Shown here: positions 8,027-16,360 of the stretch, one piece after another
Position numbering within the stretch: position 1 is the first letter of the stretch
Layout: each line of letters begins with the position of its first letter
Assembly (NCBI GenBank): GCA_022841375.1
Contig: JALHRQ010000001.1
Span: 734,892 to 798,891 of the forward strand
Direction of reading: 5' to 3'
Length of the DNA stretch: 64,000 bases
Origin: Burkholderiales bacterium
Lineage (GTDB): Bacteria > Pseudomonadota > Gammaproteobacteria > Burkholderiales > SG8-41
Notes under the pieces: generated by a model
Databases searched by the model: none
What the model was told of the DNA's origin: nothing
The model's input: the letters and a program-made list of their open reading frames with translations, nothing else
Made by a program: the position numbers and the translations under genes

Positions 8027-9094
8027 ATGCCCTCGTTACAAAGCCCGATCCAGTTCGGCGCAATCAACGCACCCAATCGCATATTCATGGCGCCGCTGAC
8101 GCGCTGCCGCGCCGATGCCGACCACGTGCCGACCGACATCATGGCCGAGTATTACGCCCAACGCGCCAGCGGCGGGCTGCTGATCGCCGAAGCGACGATG
8201 GCGATGGAAGGCAATTCCTCGTTTTGGATGGAGCCGGGCATTTATTCCGCGGCGCAAGTTGCCGGCTGGAAAAAAGTAACGGATGCAGTACACGCAAAAG
8301 GCGGACGCATATTCCTGCAACTCTGGCACGGCGGCCGTGCCTGCCATCCGCTGCTCAACAACGGCGCGCAGCCGGTGGCGCCGAGCGCAATTCCGATCAC
8401 CGGCGATGAAGTGCACACGCCGGAAGGTAAAAAACCCTATGTCGAACCGCTCGCGCTGCGCGACGATGAACTGCCGGGCATTGTTGCCGGATTCCAAAAA
8501 GCCGCAGAAAACGCCAAGGCCGCCGGGTTCGACGGCGTTGAAGTGCATGGCGCCAACGGTTATCTGCTGGATGAATTCCTGCGCGACGGCGCCAACAAGC
8601 GCAGCGGCGCTTATGGCGGCCCGATCGAAAACCGCGCGCGGCTGTTGTGCGAGGTCATCGAAGCCGTTTGCAAGGTGTGGGGCGGCGACCATGTCGGCGT
8701 GCGCCTGTCGCCGCTGAACAGCTACAACAGCATGATCGACAGCGATCCGGTGGCACTGATCTCGAAAGTCGCGGCGATGCTCAACCGATTCAATCTCGCC
8801 TACCTGCATGTGATGCGCGGCGATTTTTTCCAGCAGCAGAAAGGCGATGTGTTGACGCCGGCTCGCGCCCACTTCAAAGGCACGCTGATCGCCAACATGG
8901 GTTACAGCGCGGAGGAAGCGGAACAGGCGATTGCTGAGGGCAAGGTCGATGCGGTGGCATTCGGCACGCCCTTTCTCGCCAACCCGGACCTGCCGGCGCG
9001 CATCAAAATCAAAGCGCCGCTGAATGCAGCGCAAGCCGCAACGTTTTATACACCGGGCGCCAAGGGTTATACCGACTACCCACCCTTGGCCTGA
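8027..9094 (+). CDS. NADH:flavin oxidoreductase, Old Yellow Enzyme family (NemA/XenB-like)
   Basis: 355-residue FMN-dependent ene-reductase of the Old Yellow Enzyme class, which reduces activated alkenes, nitroesters or N-ethylmaleimide with NAD(P)H. The single TIM barrel begins with FGAINAPNRIFMAPLTRCRA and carries the signature VEVHGANGYLLDEFLRDGAN. His and Asn of HGAN contact the substrate, and the sequence continues into NKRSGAYGG. VAFGTPFLANPDLPARI is the FMN-phosphate region. Length matches NemA-like enzymes. Single gene with about 180 bp upstream, following the FNR-like regulator in the same direction. Physiological substrate unknown. ATG at 8027 has CCGGAGATTCCCCGTC upstream. Confidence 0.95.
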   Translation: MPSLQSPIQFGAINAPNRIFMAPLTRCRADADHVPTDIMAEYYAQRASGGLLIAEATMAMEGNSSFWMEPGIYSAAQVAGWKKVTDAVHAKGGRIFLQLWHGGRACHPLLNNGAQPVAPSAIPITGDEVHTPEGKKPYVEPLALRDDELPGIVAGFQKAAENAKAAGFDGVEVHGANGYLLDEFLRDGANKRSGAYGGPIENRARLLCEVIEAVCKVWGGDHVGVRLSPLNSYNSMIDSDPVALISKVAAMLNRFNLAYLHVMRGDFFQQQKGDVLTPARAHFKGTLIANMGYSAEEAEQAIAEGKVDAVAFGTPFLANPDLPARIKIKAPLNAAQAATFYTPGAKGYTDYPPLA

Positions 9095-9121
9095 TCACAG
9101 GAATCTTTGTAAGTATTTGTT

Positions 9122-9445
9122 TTAATTGATATTTATTAAGCGCTTCGGGGGCGATATAGTTTTTATGCTGCCCCCGCGCAGCTGGCGCACCAGCTGCCAG
9201 CCCATCCAGCCGTACTGCAACCATCGCACGGCGCCACGCGGCCGCCACAGCACCAGCAACACCGCGACTGCAGCGAGCAACAAGGGATGGCGGCCGGCGC
9301 TTCGCACCATGGCCACCCCACGATCCGCGACAGCCAGCCGCGCGCGCCACGGCTGCATTTGATGCGCGAGCGCGACACGCTGCGCTGCGGCCTCGGTAAT
9401 CAGGCGCGTGCGCCGCGCCGCCAGATTTTCGGACGTTGCAGTCAT
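9122..9445 (-). CDS. YqjK-like small protein
   Basis: 107 residues: a basic, arginine-rich N-terminal helix (LAARRTRLITEAAAQRVALA), a short hydrophobic stretch (HPLLLAAVAVLLVLW, about residues 53-67) and a polar tail. This matches the YqjK-like proteins found after YqjD and YqjE in enterobacteria and betaproteobacteria. Start ATGA overlaps the stop of the upstream YqjE-like gene by 4 nt, so the two are translationally coupled. Likely a membrane-associated accessory of the ElaB/YqjD system; no activity is known. Assignment rests on gene order and composition more than on motifs. Confidence 0.75.
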   Translation of the reverse strand: MTATSENLAARRTRLITEAAAQRVALAHQMQPWRARLAVADRGVAMVRSAGRHPLLLAAVAVLLVLWRPRGAVRWLQYGWMGWQLVRQLRGGSIKTISPPKRLININ

Positions 9446-9834
9446 GATCCGGAAGTCAGGTCCTGCCGGTCTTTTGCCAATTCAGAAATGCTGGCGTCAA
9501 ACAAACGCGGCTGATTGCGCGACTTCTGCACCGCCAGCCAGCCGACAGCGGCGCCAGCGCCGAGGAATAAAACAATCATGCCGCCCAAGGCGTACAGGCG
9601 ATGCGATTCCCACAGCGCAATGACGATCAGCAAAGCCAGCAGCAGCACGCCGACGCCCAGGCAGAACAACGCCACCAGCGCCATCACCAGCAAGGTCAGC
9701 AGGCGTTGGCGCTCTTCGGCAACATCCGTCGACAGCAATTCCAGCCGGGTCTGAACGATCGCCAGCAGATTCGAAGACAGCGTCTTCAGCGTCGTGAACA
9801 GCCCGGCTTCCGGCGTGCCGTTGTCTGCAGCCAT
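9442..9834 (-). CDS. YqjE-like phage-holin-family membrane protein
   Basis: 130 residues with an amphipathic N-terminal helix (LFTTLKTLSSNLLAIVQTRLE) and two strong membrane segments at about 45-70 (LLTLLVMALVALFCLGVGVLLLA) and 80-103 (LYALGGMIVLFLGAGAAVGWL), as in the holin-3.6 superfamily protein YqjE. It lies between an ElaB/YqjD-type gene (7-bp gap) and the YqjK-like gene (4-bp overlap), the standard yqjD-yqjE-yqjK order. In E. coli, YqjD anchors ribosomes to the inner membrane in stationary phase; YqjE probably helps in the membrane, but this is inference. ATG at 9834. Confidence 0.85.
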   Translation of the reverse strand: MAADNGTPEAGLFTTLKTLSSNLLAIVQTRLELLSTDVAEERQRLLTLLVMALVALFCLGVGVLLLALLIVIALWESHRLYALGGMIVLFLGAGAAVGWLAVQKSRNQPRLFDASISELAKDRQDLTSGS

Positions 9835-9841
9835 GGCCGGC

Positions 9842-10165
9842 TTAACGCCGACCGATCAGCAGGCCGATCACCAGCCCTACGCCCGCCGCAATACCGACTG
9901 CGTGCCACGGATGTTCATGCACATATTCGTCAGTCGCTGCAGCCGCGGCCTTGGCCTTTTCCAGCGCCAGTTGCTCGGCTTCGGTCACTTTCACTTTCGC
10001 AACCGCCAGCGATTCACCGACCTTGGTGCGCATCGCGGCAATGGTCTCACCGCTTTGCCCCGCCGTCGCTTTCAGCAGCGCCTCGGCATCCGCCACCAGC
10101 ACCTTGAAATCACGGACCAGTTGGTCCTTGGTCACATCAACTGCCGACGCATTGTTATTGCTCAT
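9842..10165 (-). CDS. ElaB/YqjD/DUF883 family membrane-anchored ribosome-binding protein
   Basis: 107 residues from ATG at 10165: a long charged helix with the DUF883 pattern (KDQLVRDFKVLVADAEALLK, ETIAAMRTKVGESL), then EHPWHAVGIAAGVGLVIGLLIGRR, the conserved C-terminal tail anchor ending in a double-arginine GRR. E. coli YqjD and ElaB inhibit and tether ribosomes in stationary phase through this tail. The frame extends further upstream, but AGGAG sits 8 nt before this ATG, which decides the start. First gene of the yqjD-yqjE-yqjK-like unit; stationary-phase or osmotic control is plausible but no promoter was identified. Confidence 0.93.
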   Translation of the reverse strand: MSNNNASAVDVTKDQLVRDFKVLVADAEALLKATAGQSGETIAAMRTKVGESLAVAKVKVTEAEQLALEKAKAAAAATDEYVHEHPWHAVGIAAGVGLVIGLLIGRR

Positions 10166-10274
10166 GATCAAACTCCTTTTACTTACAGTTAGAACGGACA
10201 TCTACAGCCAGCCGGGTTCACACCGACCTTGGAAAAAGCATGATACCAACAGTACTGTGAGAAATTGACCTAAA

Positions 10275-10997
10275 TCAAACGGCGGTGCGGCGCAAATCGG
10301 CAAGCCGGCCCAGACTGAAGTGGGTAAAGGCCAATCCAGCGAGCACCGGCACCATCAGATTGAGCAGCGGCACATACAGCAGCATCGACACCAGGATGCC
10401 GAGCACATACAGGTCACCGCGGTAAAGGCGCACGAACTGTGCGAATTCCTCGCGATCGGCGTGATCCGCCATCGCGTCATATCGGAACAGGCGCTGGTTA
10501 AGATAAGCCGACGTCAGCAGCGGTGCCAGCACCGCGCCGATGCCGGTCAGCCACAGCGGCAGCGTGATAACCCACAGCATCGCAAACACCGCAATTGCGA
10601 GCATGGCGTTGGCAATGCTGCCGGCAACCGACCCGCCGAGCGCATGACCCAGAGCGGGGTAATACCGTTCAGCGACAAAACGTACGATCACCGGCATCGC
10701 CACAATTTCGGTAATGACCAGCGCGGTGACCAGCAGCGCCGGCAGCACCGCAATCAGCACAGCCAGCACCGCGGTGTAATCGATGACCCACATCGCGCTC
10801 CAGCTTTGCAGCCAGCCGGCAACCAGGGTGCTGCCCACTGCGCCCGAAACAAAACCCGTCCAAGCATCCCAGAACACCCAGGTCAGCACCGCCCACAGCA
10901 CGAAGCTGCCGAACACCGGCAAAAGCAGCAGCGCGAGAATGCGCGGCTCGAGCAGATTGCCGCCCGCGCGCATCAACGCCTGGATCACCGCACTCAT
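10275..10997 (-). CDS. EI24-domain (CysZ-like) inner-membrane protein
   Basis: 240 residues with several long hydrophobic segments (ILALLLLPVFGSFVLWAVLT, YTAVLAVLIAVLPALLVTAL, IANAMLAIAVFAMLWVITLP, VLGILVSMLLYVPLLNLMV) and a polar loop with NQRLFRYDAMADHADREEF, the EI24/CysZ pattern (YLNxRLFRYDAL type). CysZ itself is a sulfate channel, but most betaproteobacterial EI24 proteins are uncharacterised, so sulfate transport should not be assumed. Divergent from pgi by 91 bp and downstream-facing to the yqjD-like gene. ATG at 10997. Confidence 0.88.
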   Translation of the reverse strand: MSAVIQALMRAGGNLLEPRILALLLLPVFGSFVLWAVLTWVFWDAWTGFVSGAVGSTLVAGWLQSWSAMWVIDYTAVLAVLIAVLPALLVTALVITEIVAMPVIVRFVAERYYPALGHALGGSVAGSIANAMLAIAVFAMLWVITLPLWLTGIGAVLAPLLTSAYLNQRLFRYDAMADHADREEFAQFVRLYRGDLYVLGILVSMLLYVPLLNLMVPVLAGLAFTHFSLGRLADLRRTAV

Positions 10998-11088
10998 CCC
11001 GGCAGCACCCCTGTCATCAAATTTCTCCGTTTGAATTCAAGCAATTGCAAGGGCCGCCGAGCGTTGACTGGCAAGGTAGAATGCTGGC

Positions 11089-12720
11089 ATGTCCGATGCA
11101 CCCGACCGAAAAACCCGGCCCGCGCTGACGCGTTCCCCGTCGTGGCGCGCACTCGCCGCGCACCGCCGCACCTGGAATGACCGCCATTTGCGCGATTTGT
11201 TCGATGCCGAACCGCGGCGCGCTGAAATTTTTTCGCTCGAAACCTGCGGGCTGCTGGCGGATTACTCTAAAAACCGGATTACCGGCGACACCATGACGCT
11301 GCTGCTGACGCTGGCGCAGGAGCGCGGGGTTCCTGCGCGCATTGCAGCCCTGCTCGAGGGCAAACGCGTCAATGCCACTGAAAAACGCGCCGCATGGCAT
11401 ACCGCATTGCGTGCCGGCAACCGCGCGCCGAAAGACGTGCAACGCAACCTGTCGAAGATGCGTGCTTACGCGCTAGCCCTGCGCGCGGGGGAAATCCGTG
11501 GTGCCACCGGTATGCCGGTGCGCGATGTGGTGAGCATCGGCATCGGCGGCTCGGCGCTGGGCCCGGTGCTGGTCACCGCCGCGATTGCGCCCGATGCCGA
11601 CCAGCCGCGCGTGCACTTCATCTCCACGCCCGGCGCGCCGATGACCCGGCTGCTCAAAAAGCTGGACCCGGCAACCACGCTGATCATTTTGCAGTCGAAG
11701 AGTTTCGGCACCCAGGAAACCATGCTTAACGCCGCTGTGGCGAAGCGCTGGGCGGAGGCAACGTTAGGCGAAAACACCAACGTGCACTTCGCCGCGGTGA
11801 CGGCAAACATCGCGGCCGCAGAAAAATTCGGTATTGACCCAGAACGCATCTTTCCAATGTGGGACTGGGTCGGCGGCCGTTATTCGCTGTGGTCTGCGGT
11901 CGGCCTGCCGGCGATGATCGCGATGGGGCCGCAGGCCTTCGACGAACTGCTGGCGGGCGCCGCGGCAATGGACGCTCATTTCAGCAGCGCCGCGCCTGCA
12001 GCCAATCTGCCGCTGATCCTGGCGCTGCTGGACCTGTGGAATATCAATTTTTTCGATGCGGCTGCAAACGCGGTGATGACTTACGCCGCCGGCCTGGATC
12101 TGCTGCCGGCGTGGCTGCAGCAACTCGAAATGGAAAGTCTGGGCAAAAACGTCACCCTTCGCGGCAAACCCTTGCGTCATGAAAGCGGCGCGGTGCTGTG
12201 GGGCGGCGCCGGTATCGAAGCCCAGCACGCCTGCTTCCAGCAACTGCATCAGGGCACCCGGGCGGTGCCGGTGGACTTCATCACCTGCTGCTGTAATACA
12301 CCGTCGGACGACGGCACGCAGGCGATTCTGCTGGCGAACTGTTTTGCGCAATCCGCAATGCTGATGCGCGGAGTCAGCGCCGCCGAAACCGAACAGGCGT
12401 TACTCGCGGGCGGTGCGTCTGCGCGTGAAGCCGCGCGGCTCGCGCCGCACCAGGCGCTGCCCGGCAATCGGCCCAGCAACACGCTGTTGCTGCAGTCTTT
12501 GACGCCGCACAGCCTCGGCGCACTGCTGGCGCTCTACGAGCACCGCACCTGCGCGCTGGCCGCGTTGTGGGACATCAATGCCTTCGACCAGTACGGCGTC
12601 GAGCACGGCAAAAAACTCGCCGGCAGCCTGGTGCCGGAATTCTCATCGGCCGCAACCGCGACGGCACATGATGCATCGACCAATCGACTGGTCAACTACG
12701 TAAAAACCAAAAAACCTTAA
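11089..12720 (+). CDS. pgi: glucose-6-phosphate isomerase
   Basis: 543 residues, the usual length. Interconverts glucose 6-phosphate and fructose 6-phosphate in the cytoplasm, linking glycolysis/gluconeogenesis and sugar-nucleotide supply. Seen motifs: VVSIGIGGSALGPVLV (phosphate-binding SIS domain), QSKSFGTQETM, the PGI signature region WDWVGGRYSLWSAVGLP, the catalytic Glu region near MESLGKNV, and the C-terminal signature INAFDQYGVEHGKKLA with the catalytic lysine. Single gene; followed by an inverted intergenic repeat that may terminate transcription. ATG at 11089, no strong ribosome-binding site seen. Confidence 0.98.
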   Translation: MSDAPDRKTRPALTRSPSWRALAAHRRTWNDRHLRDLFDAEPRRAEIFSLETCGLLADYSKNRITGDTMTLLLTLAQERGVPARIAALLEGKRVNATEKRAAWHTALRAGNRAPKDVQRNLSKMRAYALALRAGEIRGATGMPVRDVVSIGIGGSALGPVLVTAAIAPDADQPRVHFISTPGAPMTRLLKKLDPATTLIILQSKSFGTQETMLNAAVAKRWAEATLGENTNVHFAAVTANIAAAEKFGIDPERIFPMWDWVGGRYSLWSAVGLPAMIAMGPQAFDELLAGAAAMDAHFSSAAPAANLPLILALLDLWNINFFDAAANAVMTYAAGLDLLPAWLQQLEMESLGKNVTLRGKPLRHESGAVLWGGAGIEAQHACFQQLHQGTRAVPVDFITCCCNTPSDDGTQAILLANCFAQSAMLMRGVSAAETEQALLAGGASAREAARLAPHQALPGNRPSNTLLLQSLTPHSLGALLALYEHRTCALAALWDINAFDQYGVEHGKKLAGSLVPEFSSAATATAHDASTNRLVNYVKTKKP

Positions 12721-12729
12721 ACCCTTGAG

Positions 12730-12803
12730 CCACAGAGGGCACAGAGAAAACCAAAACGGACTTTCTGATTTTGAACTCTCTGTGGCCTCTGTGACCTCTG
12801 TGG
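12730..12803. repeat. imperfect inverted repeat of CACAGAGG/CCTCTGTG units
   Basis: Left arm CCACAGAGGGCACAGAGA (12730-12747) faces CTCTCTGTGGCCTCTGTGACCTCTGTGG (right arm, about 12776-12803). The right arm is itself made of three CCTCTGTG-like units. It sits between pgi and the next gene on the same strand. It can form a long hairpin without a U-run and looks like a dispersed REP-like element, possibly protecting or ending the pgi transcript. Confidence 0.65.
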
Positions 12804-12841
12804 CCAAACGCTTTTGATCTTGATTCCTCAAGGAGCACACC

Positions 12842-13048
12842 ATGAACGACGAAGCCCTGAACATGAGCATCCGCAAGTTTCTGAAAACCGTCGGCGTCAA
12901 TTCGCAGCTCGCCATCGAAAAGGCGGTGCGTAAAGCCATCGAGGACGGCAAGCTGAAAGGCAGCGAGTCGCTGCCGGTGGCGATGACGCTGAAGGTCGGC
13001 GGGCTTGATGTCAGCGTCACCTTCGACGGCGAGCTGAAGCTCGACTAA
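12842..13048 (+). CDS. DUF6494-type small protein
   Basis: 68 residues, no membrane segment. Basic helical N-terminus (MSIRKFLKTVGVNSQLAIEKAVRKAI) and a beta-rich C-terminus (LPVAMTLKVGGLDVSVTFDGELKLD). Small conserved proteins of this shape in proteobacteria are labelled DUF6494; function unknown. ATG at 12842 is preceded by CAAGGAGCACACC, a strong ribosome-binding site, which supports expression. It stands alone between pgi and convergent orn. Confidence 0.82.
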   Translation: MNDEALNMSIRKFLKTVGVNSQLAIEKAVRKAIEDGKLKGSESLPVAMTLKVGGLDVSVTFDGELKLD

Positions 13049-13114
13049 AAAGAAGACCTTGAAGCGGGAGCTCTGACGCGGCGACTGCCGCGACCTCGTT
13101 TCAGAACTTCGTGG

Positions 13115-13660
13115 TCAGATTTTCATGATCTGCGCACGGTAATAACGCAGCTCTTCGATCGATTCGTGGATGTCGGCCAGCGCTTCGTGTTTGCCGTGTT
13201 TGACCATGCCGCCGATAACATCCGGCTTCCACCGCCGCGCCAGCTCCTTCAGCGTGCTGACATCGATCATCCGGTAGTGGAAATAGGCATCGAGCTTGGG
13301 CATGTATTTGACCAGGAAACGCCGGTCCTGATGCACCGAGTTGCCGCAGATCGGCGACGCGCCCGAAGGCACGTATTGGGCGAGGAATTCAACCATGCGG
13401 TTTTCGACATCTGCATCGTTCAGCGTCGACGCCTTGACGCGGTCAATCAGGCCTGATTTTTTATGTGTCGATTTGTTCCAGTTGTCCATCGCGTCCAGCA
13501 CAGCATCGGGCTGATACACCACCAGTGCCGGTGACTCGACGACGGTATTGAGCTGGGAGTCGGTCACCACGATCGCCACTTCAAGCACGCGGTCGGTTTC
13601 GGGGTTAAGCCCGCTCATCTCCATGTCGATCCAGATGAGCGCGTTGGGATCCTGTGCCAT
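13115..13660 (-). CDS. orn: oligoribonuclease
   Basis: 181 residues, standard size. 3'-5' exoribonuclease that finishes RNA decay by hydrolysing 2-5 nt oligos and also the dinucleotide pGpG from c-di-GMP breakdown. DEDDh residues are visible: [21 protein letters not shown] (Asp12 and Glu14 region), [13 protein letters not shown], and the C-terminal [15 protein letters not shown] with the His and last Asp. Convergent with the DUF6494 gene and divergent from the M48 protease. ATG at 13660. Confidence 0.97.
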   Translation of the reverse strand: MAQDPNALIWIDMEMSGLNPETDRVLEVAIVVTDSQLNTVVESPALVVYQPDAVLDAMDNWNKSTHKKSGLIDRVKASTLNDADVENRMVEFLAQYVPSGASPICGNSVHQDRRFLVKYMPKLDAYFHYRMIDVSTLKELARRWKPDVIGGMVKHGKHEALADIHESIEELRYYRAQIMKI

Positions 13661-13848
13661 AATGTTTTGGTCGCTTATGCGCTGATTTTTCGTTTATTTT
13701 CCGCTGATAATTGTGCGCGGACGATTTTTTAGTTGATGATTCTTGCTGACGATTAATAGCTGACGATTATTAGCTGATTTTTGCGTTATTTTCGGGAATT
13801 TTCAGACGTGCATTGTGTCACAAGCCCGGACCCCACAAATACCCCCAT

Positions 13849-15096
13849 ATGCATACTTTTGGCCTGATCTTCCTCGCCGCCCTGCTGCTGACCGTGACCC
13901 TGCGGCTGTGGCTGGCCGCCCGCCACGCGGCACACGTCGCCGCCCATCGCAACACGGTGCCCGCTCAGTTTTCATCGGTCATCTCCCTGGACGCGCATCA
14001 GCGCGCGGCCGACTACACCTGCGCCAAAACCCGTTTCGCGATGATCAGCGTGGTGGTCGAAGCCGCAATCGCACTGGCTTTCACCTTCGGCGGCGGCCTG
14101 CAGGCGCTGCATGAACTGACCGCCGGCTGGTTCGAACCGGGCATGACGCGCAGCCTGGCGCTGATCGCCGGGTTCGCGCTGGTGACCACGGTCATCGATA
14201 TTCCCTTCAGCCTGTACCGCACCTTTGTCATCGAAGAAAAATTCGGCTTCAACAAAATCACGCCCAAACTGTTCTGGATAGACTTGCTGAAGGGTTTGCT
14301 GCTCGGCGCCGCGCTGGGACTGCCGCTGACCGCGACCGTGCTGTGGCTGATGGAAAGCATGGGCGAACTGTGGTGGCTTTATGCCTGGCTGACCTGGATG
14401 GTGTTCAACATCGTCATGCTGGCGGTGTATCCGACGTGGATCGCGCCGCTGTTCAACAAATTTTCACCGCTGACCGATGAAGCCATGAAAGAACGCGTCG
14501 AACGTCTGCTCGATCGCTGCGGCTTCAAGGTCAAGGGTCTGATGGTGATGGACGGCTCGCGCCGCTCCAGTCACGGCAACGCCTACTTCACCGGCTTCGG
14601 CAAAACCAAACGCATCGTGTTTTTCGACACCCTGCTGTCGCGGCTGGAGCCGCAGGAAGTCGAAGCCGTGCTCGCGCATGAACTGGGACATTTCAAGCTC
14701 AAACACGTGGTCAAACGCATCGCCTGGATATTCACCGCGAGTCTGGGCTTCCTGTGGCTGCTCGGCGTCGTATTGCATGCGCCGTGGTTCTACACCGGCC
14801 TCGGTGTCGAGACCCAGTCCACGGCAATGGCTCTGGTGCTGTTTTCCATCGTGGTGCCGGTGTTCACCTTCCTGTTCCAGCCGTTCAGCGCGATGTATTC
14901 GCGCAAGCACGAATTCGAAGCCGACGCCTTTGCCGCGCAATACACGCCTGCCTCCGACCTGATTGCGGCGCTGGTCAAGCTCTACAAGGACAACGCATCA
15001 ACGCTGACGCCGGACCCGCTGCATTCCGCCTTTTACGATTCACACCCCCCGGCCACGCTGCGCATCGCGCGACTGCAGGCTGCCGGCGCACATTGA
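13849..15096 (+). CDS. M48 family Ste24-type membrane metalloprotease
   Basis: 415 residues from ATG at 13849. N-terminal membrane helix, then several more in the first half; zinc motif LAHELGHFKLKH (HExxH) at about 276-287 and the third ligand region KHEFEADAFAAQY at about 356-368, as in CAAX/Ste24 proteases. RRSSHGNAYFTGFG is also a family marker. Acts in the inner membrane, probably on misfolded membrane proteins or lipoproteins; bacterial substrates of this subgroup are not established. The frame extends to an upstream TTG at 13813, but MHTFGLIFLAALLLTV is the natural membrane-anchored N-terminus. It precedes phhB by 7 bp and probably shares an operon with phhB and rsgA. Confidence 0.95.
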   Translation: MHTFGLIFLAALLLTVTLRLWLAARHAAHVAAHRNTVPAQFSSVISLDAHQRAADYTCAKTRFAMISVVVEAAIALAFTFGGGLQALHELTAGWFEPGMTRSLALIAGFALVTTVIDIPFSLYRTFVIEEKFGFNKITPKLFWIDLLKGLLLGAALGLPLTATVLWLMESMGELWWLYAWLTWMVFNIVMLAVYPTWIAPLFNKFSPLTDEAMKERVERLLDRCGFKVKGLMVMDGSRRSSHGNAYFTGFGKTKRIVFFDTLLSRLEPQEVEAVLAHELGHFKLKHVVKRIAWIFTASLGFLWLLGVVLHAPWFYTGLGVETQSTAMALVLFSIVVPVFTFLFQPFSAMYSRKHEFEADAFAAQYTPASDLIAALVKLYKDNASTLTPDPLHSAFYDSHPPATLRIARLQAAGAH

Positions 15097-15103
15097 AACC
15101 GTC

Positions 15104-15433
15104 ATGAGTAATCTTGCGCAGAAAAAATGCAAACCCTGTGAAGGCGGCGTCTCACCGCTGACCGGGAATGAGGTGGCGAGCCTGCTCAAGGGACTCAGGG
15201 GCTGGTCGCTGGTCGACGGCAAACTCAGCAAATCTTATGAGTTCCGCAATTATCACGAGACCATGGCCTTCGTGAACGCGACGGCTTGGATTTCACATCG
15301 CGAAGACCATCACCCCGATCTGGTCGTCAGTTACAAGCAATGCCGGGTGGGCTACATCACCCACGCCATCGGCGGCCTGTCAGAGAACGATTTCATCTGT
15401 GCCGCCAAGATCGACGCCCTGCTTGACCTCTGA
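15104..15433 (+). CDS. phhB: pterin-4a-carbinolamine dehydratase
   Basis: 109 residues. Dehydrates 4a-hydroxytetrahydropterin to regenerate the cofactor of phenylalanine hydroxylase; in bacteria without PhhA it may act in molybdopterin or other pterin metabolism. Signature visible: SHREDHHPDLVVSY followed by GYITHAIGGLSENDF, with the paired histidines and the C-terminal Asp/Glu of the active site. No phhA is seen nearby. It lies in the same run as the M48 protease (7-bp gap) and overlaps the start of rsgA. A cysteine-containing N-terminus (KKCKPCEGG) is typical of proteobacterial PhhB. Confidence 0.95.
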   Translation: MSNLAQKKCKPCEGGVSPLTGNEVASLLKGLRGWSLVDGKLSKSYEFRNYHETMAFVNATAWISHREDHHPDLVVSYKQCRVGYITHAIGGLSENDFICAAKIDALLDL

Positions 15434-16322
15434 CGGCATCATTCGCGGCCTGATTGTTGCGGCCTACGGCCGCCGCTTTCTCGTCGAATGCGCAGACGGC
15501 ATCACGCGCGACTGCGTGACCCGCGGCAAACGCAACGACTATGCCTGCGGCGACGATGTTGCCGTTGCGGTGCAGAACGACACCCAGGGCGCGATCAACG
15601 ACTGCGCACCACGCAAAAGCCTGCTCTATCGCTCCGACCAGTGGAAACAGAAACTGATTGCCGCCAATGTCACGCAGGTGGTGATTGTCGTCGCCCCCGT
15701 ACCGTCGTTCGACCTCAACGTGCTTGACTGCTGCCTCGCCGCCGCCGGCGACGCCGACATCAAAGTGCTTATTGTGCTCAACAAAGCTGAACTGGCGGAA
15801 GCGGCAACTTCGGAAGCCGTGCTCGCGCCTTTCGCCGCACTGGGTTATCCGCTGCTGAAACTGGTGGCGCGCGACAACATCAATCCGCTGCGGCCGCTGC
15901 TTGACGGCCACCGCAGCGTACTGGTCGGCGAATCGGGCATGGGCAAATCGACCATCCTCAACCAGCTGCTGCCGGGAGCCGCTGCGCAGACACGCGAAGT
16001 ATCGGCTTCGCTGGGTACCGGCAAACACACCACCACACACGCCAGGCTATACCGCCTTGATGCGCGCAGCGAACTGATCGATACCCCGGGTGTGCAGGCC
16101 TTCGGCGTGCACCACCTCGGCGTAGAGGATCTCGCCGGGGCATTCATCGAGTTCCGGCCGCTGCTCGGGCACTGCCGCTTCCGCGACTGCCGGCATCTTG
16201 CCGAACCCGGCTGCGCCATCGCGGCTGCAGAAACGGCAGGGACGATCAGTGCGCGGCGCCTGGCGTCATTCCGCCGGCTGGCCGAAGAAAATTTGCGGCT
16301 GAAACGGCCTGACTGGGAATAA
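15399..16322 (+). CDS. rsgA: ribosome small-subunit biogenesis GTPase RsgA
   Basis: Circularly permuted GTPase that checks 30S subunit maturation. OB-fold N-terminus, then the permuted order G4 (LNKAEL), G1 (GESGMGKSTILNQLLPGA), G3 (DTPGVQAFG), then the zinc knuckle with HCRFRDCRHLAEPGC. The frame opens with GTG at 15399, giving 307 residues and a 35-nt overlap with phhB. An in-frame TTG at 15423 (MTSDGIIRG) gives a more typical N-terminus and is an equally plausible start. Last gene of the M48-phhB-rsgA run. Confidence 0.96.
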   Translation: MPPRSTPCLTSDGIIRGLIVAAYGRRFLVECADGITRDCVTRGKRNDYACGDDVAVAVQNDTQGAINDCAPRKSLLYRSDQWKQKLIAANVTQVVIVVAPVPSFDLNVLDCCLAAAGDADIKVLIVLNKAELAEAATSEAVLAPFAALGYPLLKLVARDNINPLRPLLDGHRSVLVGESGMGKSTILNQLLPGAAAQTREVSASLGTGKHTTTHARLYRLDARSELIDTPGVQAFGVHHLGVEDLAGAFIEFRPLLGHCRFRDCRHLAEPGCAIAAAETAGTISARRLASFRRLAEENLRLKRPDWE

Positions 16323-16360
16323 AACCCGTGGGAAAGGTGCAGAAAACTGCAGAACTGCGC

